From NCBI GenBank assembly GCA_017442855.1, contig JAFSPM010000024.1, forward strand, positions 1 to 64,000: 64,000 bases of DNA, given 5' to 3'. Position numbers and translations under genes: made by a program. The notes beneath the pieces were generated by a model. That model had not been told where the DNA came from, ran no database searches, and saw only the letters and a program-made list of their open reading frames with translations. Origin of the DNA: Bacteroidaceae bacterium. GTDB taxonomy: Bacteria; Bacteroidota; Bacteroidia; Bacteroidales; Bacteroidaceae. Shown piece by piece: positions 33,166 through 43,160 of the stretch (its first letter is position 1; the number at the start of each line of letters is the position of its first letter).

Positions 33166-36072
33166 TTATAGTGTCTGCTTCACTTCAATCTCCTCGAAGG
33201 TCTCGATCACGTCGCCCACCTTGATGTCGTTGCAGTTGGTCAAGCTGATACCGCACTCGAAGTTGGTAAGCACTTCCTTCACATCATCCTTGAAACGCTT
33301 CAGGGCGTTGATGTTACCAGTATGGATTACGATACCGTCGCGGATCAAGCGAGCCTTGTCGGTACGTTTCACCTTACCCGTCTTCACCATAGCACCAGCC
33401 ACCATACCTACCTTGCTGATGTTGAATACCTCACGCACTTCGATGGTAGAGGTTACCTGTTCCTTCAATGTAGGAGCCAGCATACCTTCCATAGCAGCTT
33501 TCACCTCTTCTATAGCGTCGTAGATGATAGAGTACTTGCGGATATCCACACCTTCCTGCTCGGCCAACTTGCCGGCACCGGCAGAAGGACGTACCTGGAA
33601 GCCCACGATGATGGCGTCGGATGCCGCAGCCAACGAAACGTCTGACTCTGAAATCTGACCCACACCCTTGTGTATCACATTCACCTGAATCTTGTCGGTC
33701 GAGAGCTTGATGAGTGAATCGCTCAATGCCTCTACAGAACCATCCACATCGCCTTTGACGATGATGTTCAGTTCGTGGAAATCTCCTAAAGCCAGACGGC
33801 GGCCTACTTCGTCGAGGGTCAGCATCTTTGTCGTACGCAAGCCCTGTTCACGCTGCAGTTGTTCGCGTTTGTTGGCAATCTCTCGTGCTTCCTGATCGGT
33901 ATCGAACACATGGAAGGTGTCGCCAGCAGCCGGAGCGCCGTTCAAGCCCAATATCAATGCAGGCTCTGCAGGCAATGCCTTGTCGATGCGCTGGTTACGT
34001 TCGTTGAACATCGCTTTTACACGACCGAAGTTTGAACCAGCCAAAACGATGTCACCAATCTTCAGCGTACCGTTGCTTACCAGCACCGTAGCCACATAGC
34101 CGCGACCTTTGTCGAGCGATGACTCGATGATGGAACCTGTAGCCTTGCGGTTAGGATTAGCTTTCAGTTCAAGAATCTCAGCCTCCAGCAGCACCTTCTC
34201 CATCAACTCTTCCACACCGATACCCTTCTTGGCACTGATGTCCTGGCTCTGGTACTTGCCACCCCATTCCTCCACGAGGAAGTTCATGGCAGCCAGCTCC
34301 TCCTTTATCTTGTCAGGGTTAGCACCTGGCTTATCAATCTTATTGATGGCAAACACGATAGGCACACCAGCAGCCACCGCATGGTTGATAGCCTCACGTG
34401 TCTGTGGCATCACACTGTCGTCGGCAGCCACAATGATGATGGCGATATCCGTCACCTTGGCACCACGGGCACGCATAGCGGTAAATGCCTCGTGACCAGG
34501 GGTGTCGAGGAAAGTAATCTTTCGTCCGTCTTCCATCGTAACATTGTATGCACCGATATGTTGGGTAATACCACCTGCTTCACCAGCAATCACATTACTC
34601 TTGCGGATGTAGTCCAACAACGAAGTCTTACCATGATCCACATGACCCATCACGGTCACGATAGGTGCTCTTGGCACCAGGTCTTTCTCGTCGTCTTCCT
34701 CCTCCACTACGGCCTGAGAAACCTCAGCACTCACATATTCCGTCTTGTAGCCAAACTCCTCAGCCACCAGGTTGATGGTTTCGGCATCCAGGCGTTGGTT
34801 GATGCTGACCATGATACCCACGCTCATACAGGTAGCGATGACCTGCGTTACTTGTACGTTCATCATGTTGGCCAACTCATTAGCCGTCACGAATTCCGTG
34901 AGCTTCAGTATCTTGCTCTCTTCCATCTCCAGATTTTCCTGTTCTAGCATACGCTCTGAAGCCAGTTCGCGTTTTTCCTTGCGATATTTGGCACCCTTGC
35001 TCTTGGTCTTATTGGTGAGGCGAGCCAAGGTTTCCTTCACCTGTTTGGTGACATCCTCCTCGCTCACTTCCTGCTTGAACATTGGCTTGCGGAAGCGATC
35101 TTTGTTCTTCTTGCCCTTATTGTTATTACCTTCGTTGCGTTCACCCTGTTCGTCACGCTTACGCTTGAAATCGCCTTCACGGGCAGCCTTCTTGATATCT
35201 ACCTTCTCTTTGCCGATGCGCATGCGTTTCTTCTTGCCTTCCTGCTTGTCGCTTGCACCATTCTCTTTCTCCTCACCATTGTTGCCACGAATCTCCTTCA
35301 TGATGTCTTCCTTCATCTGGCGACGTTGGGTCTGGCGTTGCTTTTCACGCTCGTCACGCTCCTTCTTCTTCTCCTCTTTGCTTTTCTTCTTGGGGCGTGT
35401 ATTGGTGTTCAGCATGTCAAGATCCACATGACCCACCACATTCAGCTTGCTCACCTTCACATCGGTGTTCAGACGGAAGATGCCATCACCTTCAGTTTTC
35501 TCATTCGTTGCCTCAGGAGCCACAGGTGCTGCCTCAGGAGCAGGAGTCGGTTGCTGTACAGGGGTTTCAGCAGGACGCTGTTCGGGTGTGTGTGCATGCA
35601 GCTCTTCAGCAGACTTCTCCGTCTTTTTCGGTTCTGCAGGAGCAGCCTTGGCGCTGACAGGCTCCTTGTCAGGCTTGCGCTCTTCTGAAGCCTTGGGGGC
35701 CTCGCTCACTGGTGCAGCTTCTGGCTTAGGCTCAGCAGACTTGGCTGGCTTGTTCAGCTTGTCAAGGTCAATCTTGCCAAGCGGCTTGTATTTCTGCTTC
35801 GGTGCTTCCGGTGCAGGTTCATAGCCTTGTATGGCAACAGCGGGTTTCGCTTTTTCCTTATCCTTTTCTTTCCTTCCGAGAATGAACTGATCAGACTTTG
35901 CCTTCAGTGCCTTGTCGGTACTGAATTCCTGCCTGAGCAGGTCAAACTGCTCATCGGTAATCTTCGCGTTAGGGTTTTCCTCCACCTCAAAACCTTTTTT
36001 CCTCAGGAATTCAACGGCGGTACTGATACCCACGTTCAAATCTCTCGTTACTTTATTTAATCTAACAGCCAC
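33166..36072 (-). CDS. infB: Translation initiation factor IF-2
   Basis: IF-2, 968 residues, GTPase that delivers initiator tRNA to the ribosome. The N-terminal IF-2 helix-turn-helix module (about 1-60, [20 protein letters not shown]) is followed by a long low-complexity Pro/Ala/Glu/Lys region (about 80-370), then the G domain with [15 protein letters not shown] (about 474), [15 protein letters not shown] and NKIDKPGAN, and domains II-IV ending [14 protein letters not shown]. Length is normal for Bacteroidales. Preceded by nusA (21-base gap). Confidence 0.98.
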   Translation of the reverse strand: MAVRLNKVTRDLNVGISTAVEFLRKKGFEVEENPNAKITDEQFDLLRQEFSTDKALKAKSDQFILGRKEKDKEKAKPAVAIQGYEPAPEAPKQKYKPLGKIDLDKLNKPAKSAEPKPEAAPVSEAPKASEERKPDKEPVSAKAAPAEPKKTEKSAEELHAHTPEQRPAETPVQQPTPAPEAAPVAPEATNEKTEGDGIFRLNTDVKVSKLNVVGHVDLDMLNTNTRPKKKSKEEKKKERDEREKQRQTQRRQMKEDIMKEIRGNNGEEKENGASDKQEGKKKRMRIGKEKVDIKKAAREGDFKRKRDEQGERNEGNNNKGKKNKDRFRKPMFKQEVSEEDVTKQVKETLARLTNKTKSKGAKYRKEKRELASERMLEQENLEMEESKILKLTEFVTANELANMMNVQVTQVIATCMSVGIMVSINQRLDAETINLVAEEFGYKTEYVSAEVSQAVVEEEDDEKDLVPRAPIVTVMGHVDHGKTSLLDYIRKSNVIAGEAGGITQHIGAYNVTMEDGRKITFLDTPGHEAFTAMRARGAKVTDIAIIIVAADDSVMPQTREAINHAVAAGVPIVFAINKIDKPGANPDKIKEELAAMNFLVEEWGGKYQSQDISAKKGIGVEELMEKVLLEAEILELKANPNRKATGSIIESSLDKGRGYVATVLVSNGTLKIGDIVLAGSNFGRVKAMFNERNQRIDKALPAEPALILGLNGAPAAGDTFHVFDTDQEAREIANKREQLQREQGLRTTKMLTLDEVGRRLALGDFHELNIIVKGDVDGSVEALSDSLIKLSTDKIQVNVIHKGVGQISESDVSLAAASDAIIVGFQVRPSAGAGKLAEQEGVDIRKYSIIYDAIEEVKAAMEGMLAPTLKEQVTSTIEVREVFNISKVGMVAGAMVKTGKVKRTDKARLIRDGIVIHTGNINALKRFKDDVKEVLTNFECGISLTNCNDIKVGDVIETFEEIEVKQTL

Positions 36073-36093
36073 TCTTTTTAAGTTTTAAGTTAT

Positions 36094-37356
36094 TTAATCC
36101 TCTTCGAACTCCTTACGCAGGATGTCAAGTACATAATCAACGGTCTCTTCCTCAAGATCGGCCTTCTTGATAATCATGTCGCGAGGAGCATTCAGTGCAG
36201 TCTTTGCTGTTTCAATGCCGATAGCCTTGAAAGCATCGATTACCCAGTCGTCGATTTCATCGCGGAACTCATCCAGATAGATATCCTCATCCTCCGTACC
36301 TTCACCTTCCAATTCGCGGAATACGTCGATGGTATAGTCAGTCAGCATGCAGGCCAGCTTGATGTTCATACCGCCCTTACCAATAGCCAGACTTACCTCC
36401 TCGGGCTTCAGATACACCTCAGCCTTGCGCTCTTCCTCGTTAAGTTTGATGCTGCTTACATGAGCAGGACTCAAGGCACGCTGGATGAACAGAGCGGTGT
36501 TAGAGGTGTAGTTAATCACGTCAATGTTCTCGTTTCTCAACTCGCGCACGATACCATGAATTCTACTACCCTTCACACCCACGCATGCGCCTACTGGATC
36601 AATGCGGTCGTCATAACTTTCTACAGCAATCTTAGCCCTCTCGCCAGGGATGCGTGCAATCTTGCGGATGGTGATGAGTCCATCATTGATTTCTGGTACT
36701 TCAATCTCAAACAGACGCTGCAAGAACAGCGGACTTGTACGACTCAGGATAATCTTTGGGTTATTGTTCTTGTTCTCCACACGTGCCACCACGGCTCTGG
36801 CAGTCTCGCCCTTGCGGTAGAAGTCGGTAGGAATCTGCTCAGTCTTAGGCAGCAGCAGTTCGTTACCGTCCTCGTCGAGCAACAGCATTTCTTTCTTCCA
36901 AATCTGATATACCTCAGCGCTGATGATGGTACCCACCTTATCTGAATAACGGTTGTAGATAGCATCTTTCTGCAACTCCAGAATCTTGCTGCTCAGTGTC
37001 TGACGGAGATTCAGAATGGCACGACGTCCAAACTTGCTGAAATCCACCTCGTCAGTTACTTCTTCACCCACCTCATAGTCCTCATCAATTTGACGTGCTT
37101 CAGAGAGCGAAATCTGCAGGTTAGGGTCGGTCACCTCACCATCAGGCACCACCTCGCGGTTTCTTCTTATCTCCAAGTCTCCCTTATCTGGGTTCACTAT
37201 CACGTCGTAGTTCTCATCCGAGCCGAAAATCTTTGCGATTACGCTGCGGAAACTCTCCTCCATCACGCTCACCAGCGTGGTGCGGTCAATGCTTTGTGAG
37301 TCTTTGAAATCCTTAAAGGTATCAATCATGCTCACTGTTTCTGCTTTTTTAGCCAT
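36094..37356 (-). CDS. nusA: Transcription termination/antitermination factor NusA
   Basis: NusA, 420 residues. N-terminal domain (about 1-130) binding RNA polymerase, an S1 domain (about 140-205; VGTIISAEVYQIWKKEMLLL), and KH domains with the hallmark DPVGACVGVKGSRIHGIVREL and EVSLAIGKGGMNIKLA. An acidic tail follows (about 350-420) without extra C-terminal repeats. The stop of rimP is 2 bases upstream. Standard arrangement rimP-nusA-infB. Confidence 0.97.
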   Translation of the reverse strand: MAKKAETVSMIDTFKDFKDSQSIDRTTLVSVMEESFRSVIAKIFGSDENYDVIVNPDKGDLEIRRNREVVPDGEVTDPNLQISLSEARQIDEDYEVGEEVTDEVDFSKFGRRAILNLRQTLSSKILELQKDAIYNRYSDKVGTIISAEVYQIWKKEMLLLDEDGNELLLPKTEQIPTDFYRKGETARAVVARVENKNNNPKIILSRTSPLFLQRLFEIEVPEINDGLITIRKIARIPGERAKIAVESYDDRIDPVGACVGVKGSRIHGIVRELRNENIDVINYTSNTALFIQRALSPAHVSSIKLNEEERKAEVYLKPEEVSLAIGKGGMNIKLACMLTDYTIDVFRELEGEGTEDEDIYLDEFRDEIDDWVIDAFKAIGIETAKTALNAPRDMIIKKADLEEETVDYVLDILRKEFEED

Positions 37357-37358
37357 AA

Positions 37359-37826
37359 TTATTTAAAGCTGATTAAGTATTTAGTATATTTTATTTCATT
37401 CATTTTTAGACAGATATCCACATCCGTCAGTTTGGGTCTCTTGGCACCTTCGGGCTTGATTTTCTGCTGTACGGTCACCACCACATGCTCGGCATCCACT
37501 TCCTTGAGAATGCCTTTCAGTTTACGACCGTCGGTAGTCAATGTCTCCACCTCTTTGCCAACATGGCATTCATATTGACGCAAAACCTTAAAAGGCTGTC
37601 CCAAGCCTGCAGATCCCACTTCCAAGTCGTAATCTTCGCCCTCTGTGCCCAACTTCTCTTCTATGAAGCGGCTCAAATTGGCACAGTCATCAATCCAAAC
37701 GCCATCTTGATGGTCTATCTCCACACTGATTTTGTTGTCTTCACCCAGTGCTACGTCCACCAGAAAGTAATCCTTGCCTTTCAGCCATTCCTGTGCGATG
37801 TTTTCTACTGTCTCTTTGTTAATCAT
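37359..37826 (-). CDS. rimP: Ribosome maturation factor RimP
   Basis: RimP, 155 residues, needed for 30S subunit maturation. The N-terminal region reads FLVDVALGEDNKISVEIDHQ then GVWIDDCANLSRFIEEKLG, and EDYDLEVGSAGLGQPFKVLRQY corresponds to the family's E-V-SP-G-x-x-P-L motif. The C-terminal SH3-like domain follows. The start at 37826 (MINKETVEN) gives the normal length. First gene of the operon; its -7 box is at 37904-37897 on this strand. Confidence 0.94.
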   Translation of the reverse strand: MINKETVENIAQEWLKGKDYFLVDVALGEDNKISVEIDHQDGVWIDDCANLSRFIEEKLGTEGEDYDLEVGSAGLGQPFKVLRQYECHVGKEVETLTTDGRKLKGILKEVDAEHVVVTVQQKIKPEGAKRPKLTDVDICLKMNEIKYTKYLISFK

Positions 37827-37896
37827 AATTACTTCTATACCTTTGAACAATAAAAAAAGGAGCTCAAAGCCCCTCCTCAATTCATCATAACGGCTG

Positions 37897-37904
37897 CAAA
37901 TTTA
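37897..37904 (-). promoter_or_regulatory. -7 box for the rimP-nusA-infB-cvpA-suf operon
   Basis: Minus-strand TAAATTTG, a perfect TAnnTTTG match, 71 bases before the rimP ATG at 37826. No other strong box is seen before the later genes, so one transcript of about 9.6 kb to sufS is plausible. Confidence 0.65.
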
Positions 37905-37989
37905 GGAATAAAAACTCATTCTACAAAATAAAACGGCCTTTTCTCCCTCTTTTTTGAATAAAAATTTAAAAAAAATAAAAAAAAGGCCT

Positions 37990-37997
37990 TATATTTG
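37990..37997 (+). promoter_or_regulatory. -7 box for ppdK
   Basis: TATATTTG, a perfect TAnnTTTG match, 55 bases upstream of the ppdK ATG, preceded by an A-rich tract. Confidence 0.65.
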
Positions 37998-38051
37998 CAG
38001 ACTAAACTAAGCGAAAAATAAATAAAAAATTAATACATAACTGTTATTATT

Positions 38052-40829
38052 ATGGAAGACAAAAGAGTTTATACTTTTGGTAACGGCCAGGCAGAAGGAC
38101 GCGCCGACATGCGCAATCTGTTGGGCGGTAAAGGTGCCAACTGCGCCGAGATGAACCTGATAGGTGTTCCTGTTCCTCCTGGTTTCACTATCACTACTGA
38201 AGTCTGCAACGAATATTTCCAAAAGGGTAAGGACAATGTGATTGCTCTCCTGAAGGACGATGTAGAAAAGGCAGTAGCCCATATCGAGAAACTGATGAAC
38301 AGCAAGTTTGGTGATCCAAAGAACCCATTGCTGGTGTCTGTACGCTCTGGCGCACGTGCCTCCATGCCTGGTATGATGGATACCATTCTGAACTTAGGTC
38401 TTAACGACAAAGTGGCTGAGGGTATGGTGAAGAAAACTGGCAACGAGCGTTTCGTTTACGACAGCTACCGCCGTTTCGTACAGATGTATGGCGACGTAGT
38501 GCTGGGCATGAAGCCAGTTGACAAGACAGAAATCGATCCTTTTGAGGCTATTATAGAAAAGGTAAAGGAAGAACGTGGCATCAAGCTCGACAAAGACCTT
38601 AACGTAGAAGAGCTCCGCAAACTGGTGAAGTTGTTCAAGGACGCTATCAAGCAGCGCACAGGCAAGAGCTTCCCTGATAACCCAGTAGAGCAGCTCTGGG
38701 GTGCTATCTGTGCTGTGTTCGACAGCTGGATGAACGAGCGTGCTATCCTCTACCGCAAGATGGAAGGTATTCCTTCAGAGTGGGGTACCGCTGTCAGCGT
38801 CATGGCTATGGTATTCGGTAACATGGGTGACACTTCCGCTACAGGTGTATGCTTCAGCCGTGATGCTGGTACAGGTGAGAACATCTTCAATGGTGAGTAC
38901 CTGGTAAATGCACAGGGTGAGGACGTGGTAGCAGGTATCCGCACTCCTCAGCAGATTACCCTGGAGGGTTCACGTCGTTGGGCAAAGATGCAGGGCATCA
39001 GCGAGGAAGAGCGTGCCAGCAAGTATCCTTCTATGGAAGAGTCAATGCCTGAGATTTACAAAGAGCTGTATGCTATCCAGGACAAGCTGGAGAAACACTA
39101 TAAGGACATGCAGGACATGGAGTTCACCGTACAGGAGGGCAAGCTGTGGTTCTTGCAGACCCGTAATGGCAAGCGCACAGGTACGGCTATGGTGAAGATT
39201 GCCATGGATCTGTTGCGTGAAGACATCATTGATGAGAAGACCGCCATCATGCGTTGCGAGCCTAACAAGCTCGACGAACTGCTGCACCCTGTGTTCGAGC
39301 CTCGTTCACTGCGTCGTGCCAAGGTGCTGACTCGTGGTTTGCCAGCATCTCCAGGTGCTGCCTGCGGTCATATTACCTTCTTTGCTGACGATGCTGCTCG
39401 CGTTCATGGCTTGGGCAAGCGTGTTATCCTGGTGCGTATGGAGACCTCTCCTGAAGACCTGGCTGGTATGGCTGTGGCACAGGGTATCGTTACCTGCCGT
39501 GGTGGTATGACCAGTCACGCTGCCGTTGTGGCTCGTGGTATGGGTAAGTGCTGCGTAACAGGTGCAGGTGCCATGATTGTTGACTACAAGAACAAGACGC
39601 TGACTATTGGCGATACCGTTCTGCATGAGGGCGACTACTTGTCACTCAACGGTAGCACGGGTGAGGTTTATGAAGGCCGTATCGATACCAAGGCTGCTGA
39701 GGTAAGTGGCGACTTCGCTGAATTGATGTACCTCTGCGACAAATATACCAAGCTGCATGTACGTACCAATGCTGATACACCTCGTGATGCTGCCGTAGCT
39801 CACAGCTTCGGTGCCGAGGGTATTGGTCTGTGCCGTACAGAGCACATGTTCTTCGAGGCTAAGAAGATTCGCGCTATGCGTGAGATGATTCTGGCAGAAA
39901 CGAAAGAAGGTCGTGAGGCTGCATTGGAGAAGATTCTGCCTTACCAGATGATTGACTTCTACGAAATCTTGAAGGTAATGGACAACTGCCCAGTGAACAT
40001 TCGTCTGCTCGACCCACCATTGCACGAGTTCGTGCCTCACGATCTGGCAGGTCAGGAAGCTATGGCAGAAGATATGGGTGTCACCGTGCAGGAGATTCAA
40101 CAGCGTGTGGCTAACTTGAGTGAGAGTAACCCAATGCTGGGACATCGTGGTTGCCGCTTGGGTAACACCTATCCTGAAATCACTGCTATGCAGACACGTG
40201 CCATTCTGGGTGCTGCCATCAAGCTGCGCAAGGAGGGTTACGACCCACGTCCAGAAATCATGGTGCCACTGATTGGTATGGTCAATGAGTTTGATGTGCA
40301 GGAGAAAGTGATCCGCGAGACTGCTGAGAAGATGTTCAAGGACGAGGGTATTGTGGTTCGTTTCCGCATCGGTACTATGATTGAGATTCCTCGTGCTGCC
40401 CTGACAGCCGACAAGATTGCTAAGCATGCCGAGTACTTCAGCTTCGGTACCAACGACTTGACCCAGATGACCTTCGGTTATAGCCGCGATGATATTGCTA
40501 GCTTCTTGCCAGTATATTTGGAGAAGAAGATTTTGAGCGTTGACCCATTCCAGGTGCTCGATCAGGAAGGTGTTGGTCAGCTCATCGATATGGCTGTTCG
40601 CAAGGGTCGTGCCACCCGTCCAGAGCTTATCTGCGGTATCTGTGGTGAGCATGGTGGTGAGCCATCATCTGTTAAGTTCTGCCACCGTGTAGGCTTGAAC
40701 TACGTGAGCTGCTCACCGTTCCGTGTACCTATTGCTCGTTTGGCAGCTGCACAGGCCGCTGTTGAGGACCTCATTGCTGAAGAGGCTGAGAAGAAGCGCA
40801 AGAAGGCAGAGGCTAATGCAGTAGCATAA
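38052..40829 (+). CDS. ppdK: Pyruvate, phosphate dikinase
   Basis: PPDK, 925 residues, interconverts pyruvate + ATP + Pi with PEP + AMP + PPi, a central step in anaerobic glycolysis/gluconeogenesis. N-terminal ATP-grasp domain begins VYTFGNGQAEGRADMRNLLG; the phospho-carrier His is His489 in GGMTSHAAVVARGMGKCCV; the C-terminal PEP domain has FGTNDLTQMTFGYSRDD and CGICGEHGG with the catalytic Cys. The extreme C-terminus is a Lys/Ala/Glu-rich tail (EEAEKKRKKAEANAVA). The last 72 bases and the terminator are duplicated at 43034 in diverged form. Confidence 0.98.
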   Translation: MEDKRVYTFGNGQAEGRADMRNLLGGKGANCAEMNLIGVPVPPGFTITTEVCNEYFQKGKDNVIALLKDDVEKAVAHIEKLMNSKFGDPKNPLLVSVRSGARASMPGMMDTILNLGLNDKVAEGMVKKTGNERFVYDSYRRFVQMYGDVVLGMKPVDKTEIDPFEAIIEKVKEERGIKLDKDLNVEELRKLVKLFKDAIKQRTGKSFPDNPVEQLWGAICAVFDSWMNERAILYRKMEGIPSEWGTAVSVMAMVFGNMGDTSATGVCFSRDAGTGENIFNGEYLVNAQGEDVVAGIRTPQQITLEGSRRWAKMQGISEEERASKYPSMEESMPEIYKELYAIQDKLEKHYKDMQDMEFTVQEGKLWFLQTRNGKRTGTAMVKIAMDLLREDIIDEKTAIMRCEPNKLDELLHPVFEPRSLRRAKVLTRGLPASPGAACGHITFFADDAARVHGLGKRVILVRMETSPEDLAGMAVAQGIVTCRGGMTSHAAVVARGMGKCCVTGAGAMIVDYKNKTLTIGDTVLHEGDYLSLNGSTGEVYEGRIDTKAAEVSGDFAELMYLCDKYTKLHVRTNADTPRDAAVAHSFGAEGIGLCRTEHMFFEAKKIRAMREMILAETKEGREAALEKILPYQMIDFYEILKVMDNCPVNIRLLDPPLHEFVPHDLAGQEAMAEDMGVTVQEIQQRVANLSESNPMLGHRGCRLGNTYPEITAMQTRAILGAAIKLRKEGYDPRPEIMVPLIGMVNEFDVQEKVIRETAEKMFKDEGIVVRFRIGTMIEIPRAALTADKIAKHAEYFSFGTNDLTQMTFGYSRDDIASFLPVYLEKKILSVDPFQVLDQEGVGQLIDMAVRKGRATRPELICGICGEHGGEPSSVKFCHRVGLNYVSCSPFRVPIARLAAAQAAVEDLIAEEAEKKRKKAEANAVA

Positions 40830-40913
40830 TCCTTGTGCAACATAATGAAGAGAGGGGAAGCCGATGCTTCCCTCTCTTTTCTTATACCACCTTATTGTCA
40901 CAATGTCACAAAA
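40758..40913 (+). repeat. ppdK 3' end and terminator, resident copy
   Basis: The first 47 bases (from 40758) are identical to 43034-43080; similarity continues with substitutions through the stop codon, the GGGGAAGC...GCTTCCC hairpin and a TTATTGTCACAATGTCACAA stretch. The two copies bracket the Fic/outer-membrane-protein insert. Confidence 0.85.
40850..40880 (+). terminator. Terminator of ppdK
   Basis: GAGAGGGGAAGC, loop CGAT, GCTTCCCTCTC followed by TTTTCTT: a GC-rich stem with a T-tail, 20 bases after the ppdK stop. Confidence 0.85.
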
Positions 40914-40963
40914 TTGGGACTGGCCCAAGATGTTGCATACAAAGAGCGTTTGAACAAGAACGT

Positions 40964-40976
40964 CGCATAATATGCG
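40964..40976. promoter_or_regulatory. Palindrome upstream of the Fic gene, possible operator
   Basis: CGCATAATATGCG is a perfect palindrome about a central A, 41 bases upstream of the -7 box. Related GTCGCATAA words occur here and again at 41059-41067 just before the start codon, and GCGAC/GTCGC half-sites flank the transcript start. These could be autoregulatory sites for the Fic protein's own winged-helix domain. Confidence 0.4.
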
Positions 40977-41016
40977 ATAATTTGCGGTTTTATTTGGTGA
41001 TTCAGCATTATTTCAG

Positions 41017-41024
41017 TATCTTTG
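41017..41024 (+). promoter_or_regulatory. -7 box for the Fic gene
   Basis: TATCTTTG, a perfect TAnnTTTG match, 58 bases before the ATG at 41082. Confidence 0.6.
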
Positions 41025-41081
41025 CCGCAGAAATTGCGACGTTAAATGCAATATTATGTCGCATAAATGGTCAAAAGCGTT

Positions 41082-42377
41082 ATGTATATACACGAAAGAG
41101 ACAATTGGACAAACTTCCGTTGGGATAATTCCCAAGTGTCACTCCTTCAGGAAAAAGTATTCCGTAAGCAGGGCATGCTTTACGGCAGGCTGAGTTCGCT
41201 GGGATTCGACAGCAAACTGCGTGCAATGACTGAGAACCTGACATACGATGTAGTATATTCTTCGGAGATTGAAGGCATACAGCTGAACATGGATCAAGTA
41301 CGTTCTTCCATTGCCAGAAGACTGGGCATTGATAACGTGAAATATAGTGCACCTTCGCACTATGTTGACTCTGTTGTGGGTGTAATGCTCGAAGCTGTTC
41401 AGCACTATGACATGCCTCTCAGTAAAGAAAAGTTGTGCGCTTGGCAAGCTGCTTTCTTTCCATCAGGTTATAGCGAAGGAAGCCAGATAGAAATAGCTCA
41501 GTACCGTACAAACGAGGAGCATATTGTCAGCGGAATGTTCGGACGTGAGAAGATTCACTATATTGCGCCGTCTCCAGATCGTGTAGAAGAAGAGATGCAA
41601 AAGTTCCTCACATGGTTCGACAAGGATGAGCCTGTAAGCAGTGTGATCCGATCTGCCATAGCACATTTCTGGTTTGTGAGTATTCATCCCTTTGAGGATG
41701 GCAATGGCCGTTTGGCTCGCATCCTTTCCGACATGCTTCTGGCACGTGGCGAAAAGAGTGAGTTCCGCTTCTACAATGTCTCATCACAGATTAACAAGGA
41801 TAAGAACCACTATTACGACATCTTGGAGCGGATGCAGCATGGCGATGGTGACATTACAGAATGGTTGACGTGGTATCTGCAGAAATTGGTAAATGCACTC
41901 GACGAGGCAGACACCATTGTCACTACCATCTTGAACAAGAGTTTCTTCTGGCAGAAAGCTTCCGCTGTACCAATGACAGAAAGGCAAACGCAGATGCTCA
42001 ATCTGTTCCTTGACGGCTATGAAGCAAAGATAACGTCAAAGATATGGGCAACATTGGCAAAGTGCTCGAAAGATACTGCCATACGTGACATACAGGATCT
42101 TGTAGATAAGAACATACTGAAAGAGGACATTCCTGGAGCCAAGCGCCCAAGTTACTCTATTGTCTATGATGCAGAAGACCTTTCGCAGTTCTTTACTGAA
42201 GTAAGTATTTCCGAGGAGAATGGCATTCCATATCTCAATGCCTTGTATAAGGGGAAGAAAACAATATGCGAAAGAATTCTGAAACTAGATGCCGACCGCT
42301 ACCAGAAAGGCGATTTACCTTTTTCCAATCTCCTCAGTAAATACTGTTCGTATATCGTTACAGGCAATAGAGAATAG
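41082..42377 (+). CDS. Fic family protein with DUF4172 N-domain and winged helix
   Basis: A 431-residue Fic-domain protein, predicted AMP-transferase. The N-terminal DUF4172 module (about 1-80) starts MYIHERDNWTNFRWDNSQ and includes the auto-inhibitory motif SSEIEG (about 60; S/T-x3-E-G/N), so it is a class II Fic. The catalytic loop HPFEDGNGRLAR (about 202) is intact. The C-terminus (about 300-370) looks like a winged helix (TERQTQMLNLFLDG, CSKDTAIRDIQDLVDKNIL). The start at 41082 matches the family; 41067 is alternative. It lies with the next gene inside a duplicated ppdK tail, so it was probably acquired. Confidence 0.92.
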   Translation: MYIHERDNWTNFRWDNSQVSLLQEKVFRKQGMLYGRLSSLGFDSKLRAMTENLTYDVVYSSEIEGIQLNMDQVRSSIARRLGIDNVKYSAPSHYVDSVVGVMLEAVQHYDMPLSKEKLCAWQAAFFPSGYSEGSQIEIAQYRTNEEHIVSGMFGREKIHYIAPSPDRVEEEMQKFLTWFDKDEPVSSVIRSAIAHFWFVSIHPFEDGNGRLARILSDMLLARGEKSEFRFYNVSSQINKDKNHYYDILERMQHGDGDITEWLTWYLQKLVNALDEADTIVTTILNKSFFWQKASAVPMTERQTQMLNLFLDGYEAKITSKIWATLAKCSKDTAIRDIQDLVDKNILKEDIPGAKRPSYSIVYDAEDLSQFFTEVSISEENGIPYLNALYKGKKTICERILKLDADRYQKGDLPFSNLLSKYCSYIVTGNRE

Positions 42378-42405
42378 TTCAATAAACAGAAAAATCAGAA
42401 TTTGA

Positions 42406-42957
42406 ATGAAAAAACTGTGGGGCATATTGTTGGTCATATTGCTTTCACCCCAAATAGTGAAAGCGCAGATTTCATTCGACCCAGGTGAAGGATGTTTGAA
42501 TGTTGTTGATTTCACCGCCGGAAAAGGTTTCGGAGAGTCTGGCAGCAACAGTATCGCAGCCAAATATGTTCATGAAAGGTTTATCAATGAGCAATTTAGT
42601 GTCGGGGCTGGAGTTGGTTACAGTTATCTCAATAGTTATCACTTCTCAGCCATTCCGCTTTTTTTCAGCACCCATTACTTCTTCTTGGACCAGCGATTCA
42701 CTCCTTTCGTGAATCTCCGGGCTGGCGTGTATTGGGCAATCGGAGCAGAGAGTATTCAATCTGGTGTCAACTTGTATGTAGCACCCAGTGCCGGACTCAA
42801 AGTGCATATCACGCCTCACATCGGCATACTGGCATCAGTTGGCTACGATGGATATCTCGTAAAAGCCCTTGATTCTGTCAAGAATGATTACCAAACCAAG
42901 ATTGCGTCAGGTCTGGGCATTAGTGTAGGTTTGTGTTTTCAAATACCTGGATGGTAG
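42406..42957 (+). CDS. Small outer-membrane beta-barrel protein
   Basis: A 183-residue exported protein. The signal peptide (1-21) reads KKLWGILLVILLSPQIVKAQ. The mature part consists of alternating amphipathic strands (FSVGAGVGYSYLNSYHFSAI, FTPFVNLRAGVYWAI, GLKVHITPHIGILASVGYDG) and ends in a strand with a terminal aromatic residue (GLGISVGLCFQIPGW), as expected of an 8-stranded outer-membrane barrel. Follows the Fic gene by 28 bases. Function unknown. Confidence 0.8.
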   Translation: MKKLWGILLVILLSPQIVKAQISFDPGEGCLNVVDFTAGKGFGESGSNSIAAKYVHERFINEQFSVGAGVGYSYLNSYHFSAIPLFFSTHYFFLDQRFTPFVNLRAGVYWAIGAESIQSGVNLYVAPSAGLKVHITPHIGILASVGYDGYLVKALDSVKNDYQTKIASGLGISVGLCFQIPGW

Positions 42958-42965
42958 CTTGTTGA

Positions 42966-43033
42966 ATGAAACTAACGGCTAAATACCAATATAGCGAAGC
43001 ACTAGAAGCTGACATAGAAAAAGTTTATCATCA
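42966..43033 (+). pseudogene. 5' fragment of an unknown gene, cut at the duplication junction
   Basis: An ATG at 42966 opens a frame beginning MKLTAKYQYSEALEADIEKV. At 43034 the sequence switches to the ppdK tail in another frame, so the remaining translation to 43352 is an out-of-frame fusion without protein character. It is probably the start of a third gene of the insert, truncated at the junction. Too short to identify. Confidence 0.5.
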
Positions 43034-43105
43034 GCTGTTGAGGACCTCATTGCTGAAGAGGCTGAGAAGAAGCGCAAGAAAGCAGAGGCGCAAGCAAAAG
43101 CATAA
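43034..43105 (+). pseudogene. Orphan 3' end of a diverged ppdK
   Basis: Reads in frame AVEDLIAEEAEKKRKKAEAQ then AKA and stop. Against the resident ppdK end (AEANAVA) it is identical for the first 47 bases and then differs at several positions. No start or upstream part of ppdK is attached. The differences suggest the end of a ppdK from another strain rather than a fresh duplication. Confidence 0.85.
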
Positions 43106-43124
43106 TCATTATGCCCTATATAAC

Positions 43125-43160
43125 GAAGAGGGGAGAAGCGTAATTGCTTCCCCCTTTTTC
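43125..43160 (+). terminator. Terminator of the insert (copy of the ppdK terminator)
   Basis: GAAGAGGGGAGAAGC, loop GTAATT, GCTTCCCCC followed by TTTTTC. It would end transcripts from the Fic and outer-membrane-protein genes. Confidence 0.7.

Noticed and set aside
39642-40652. 336-codon open frame antisense to ppdK
   Set aside because: It lies wholly within ppdK, and its composition is that of an antisense shadow with no recognisable motif.
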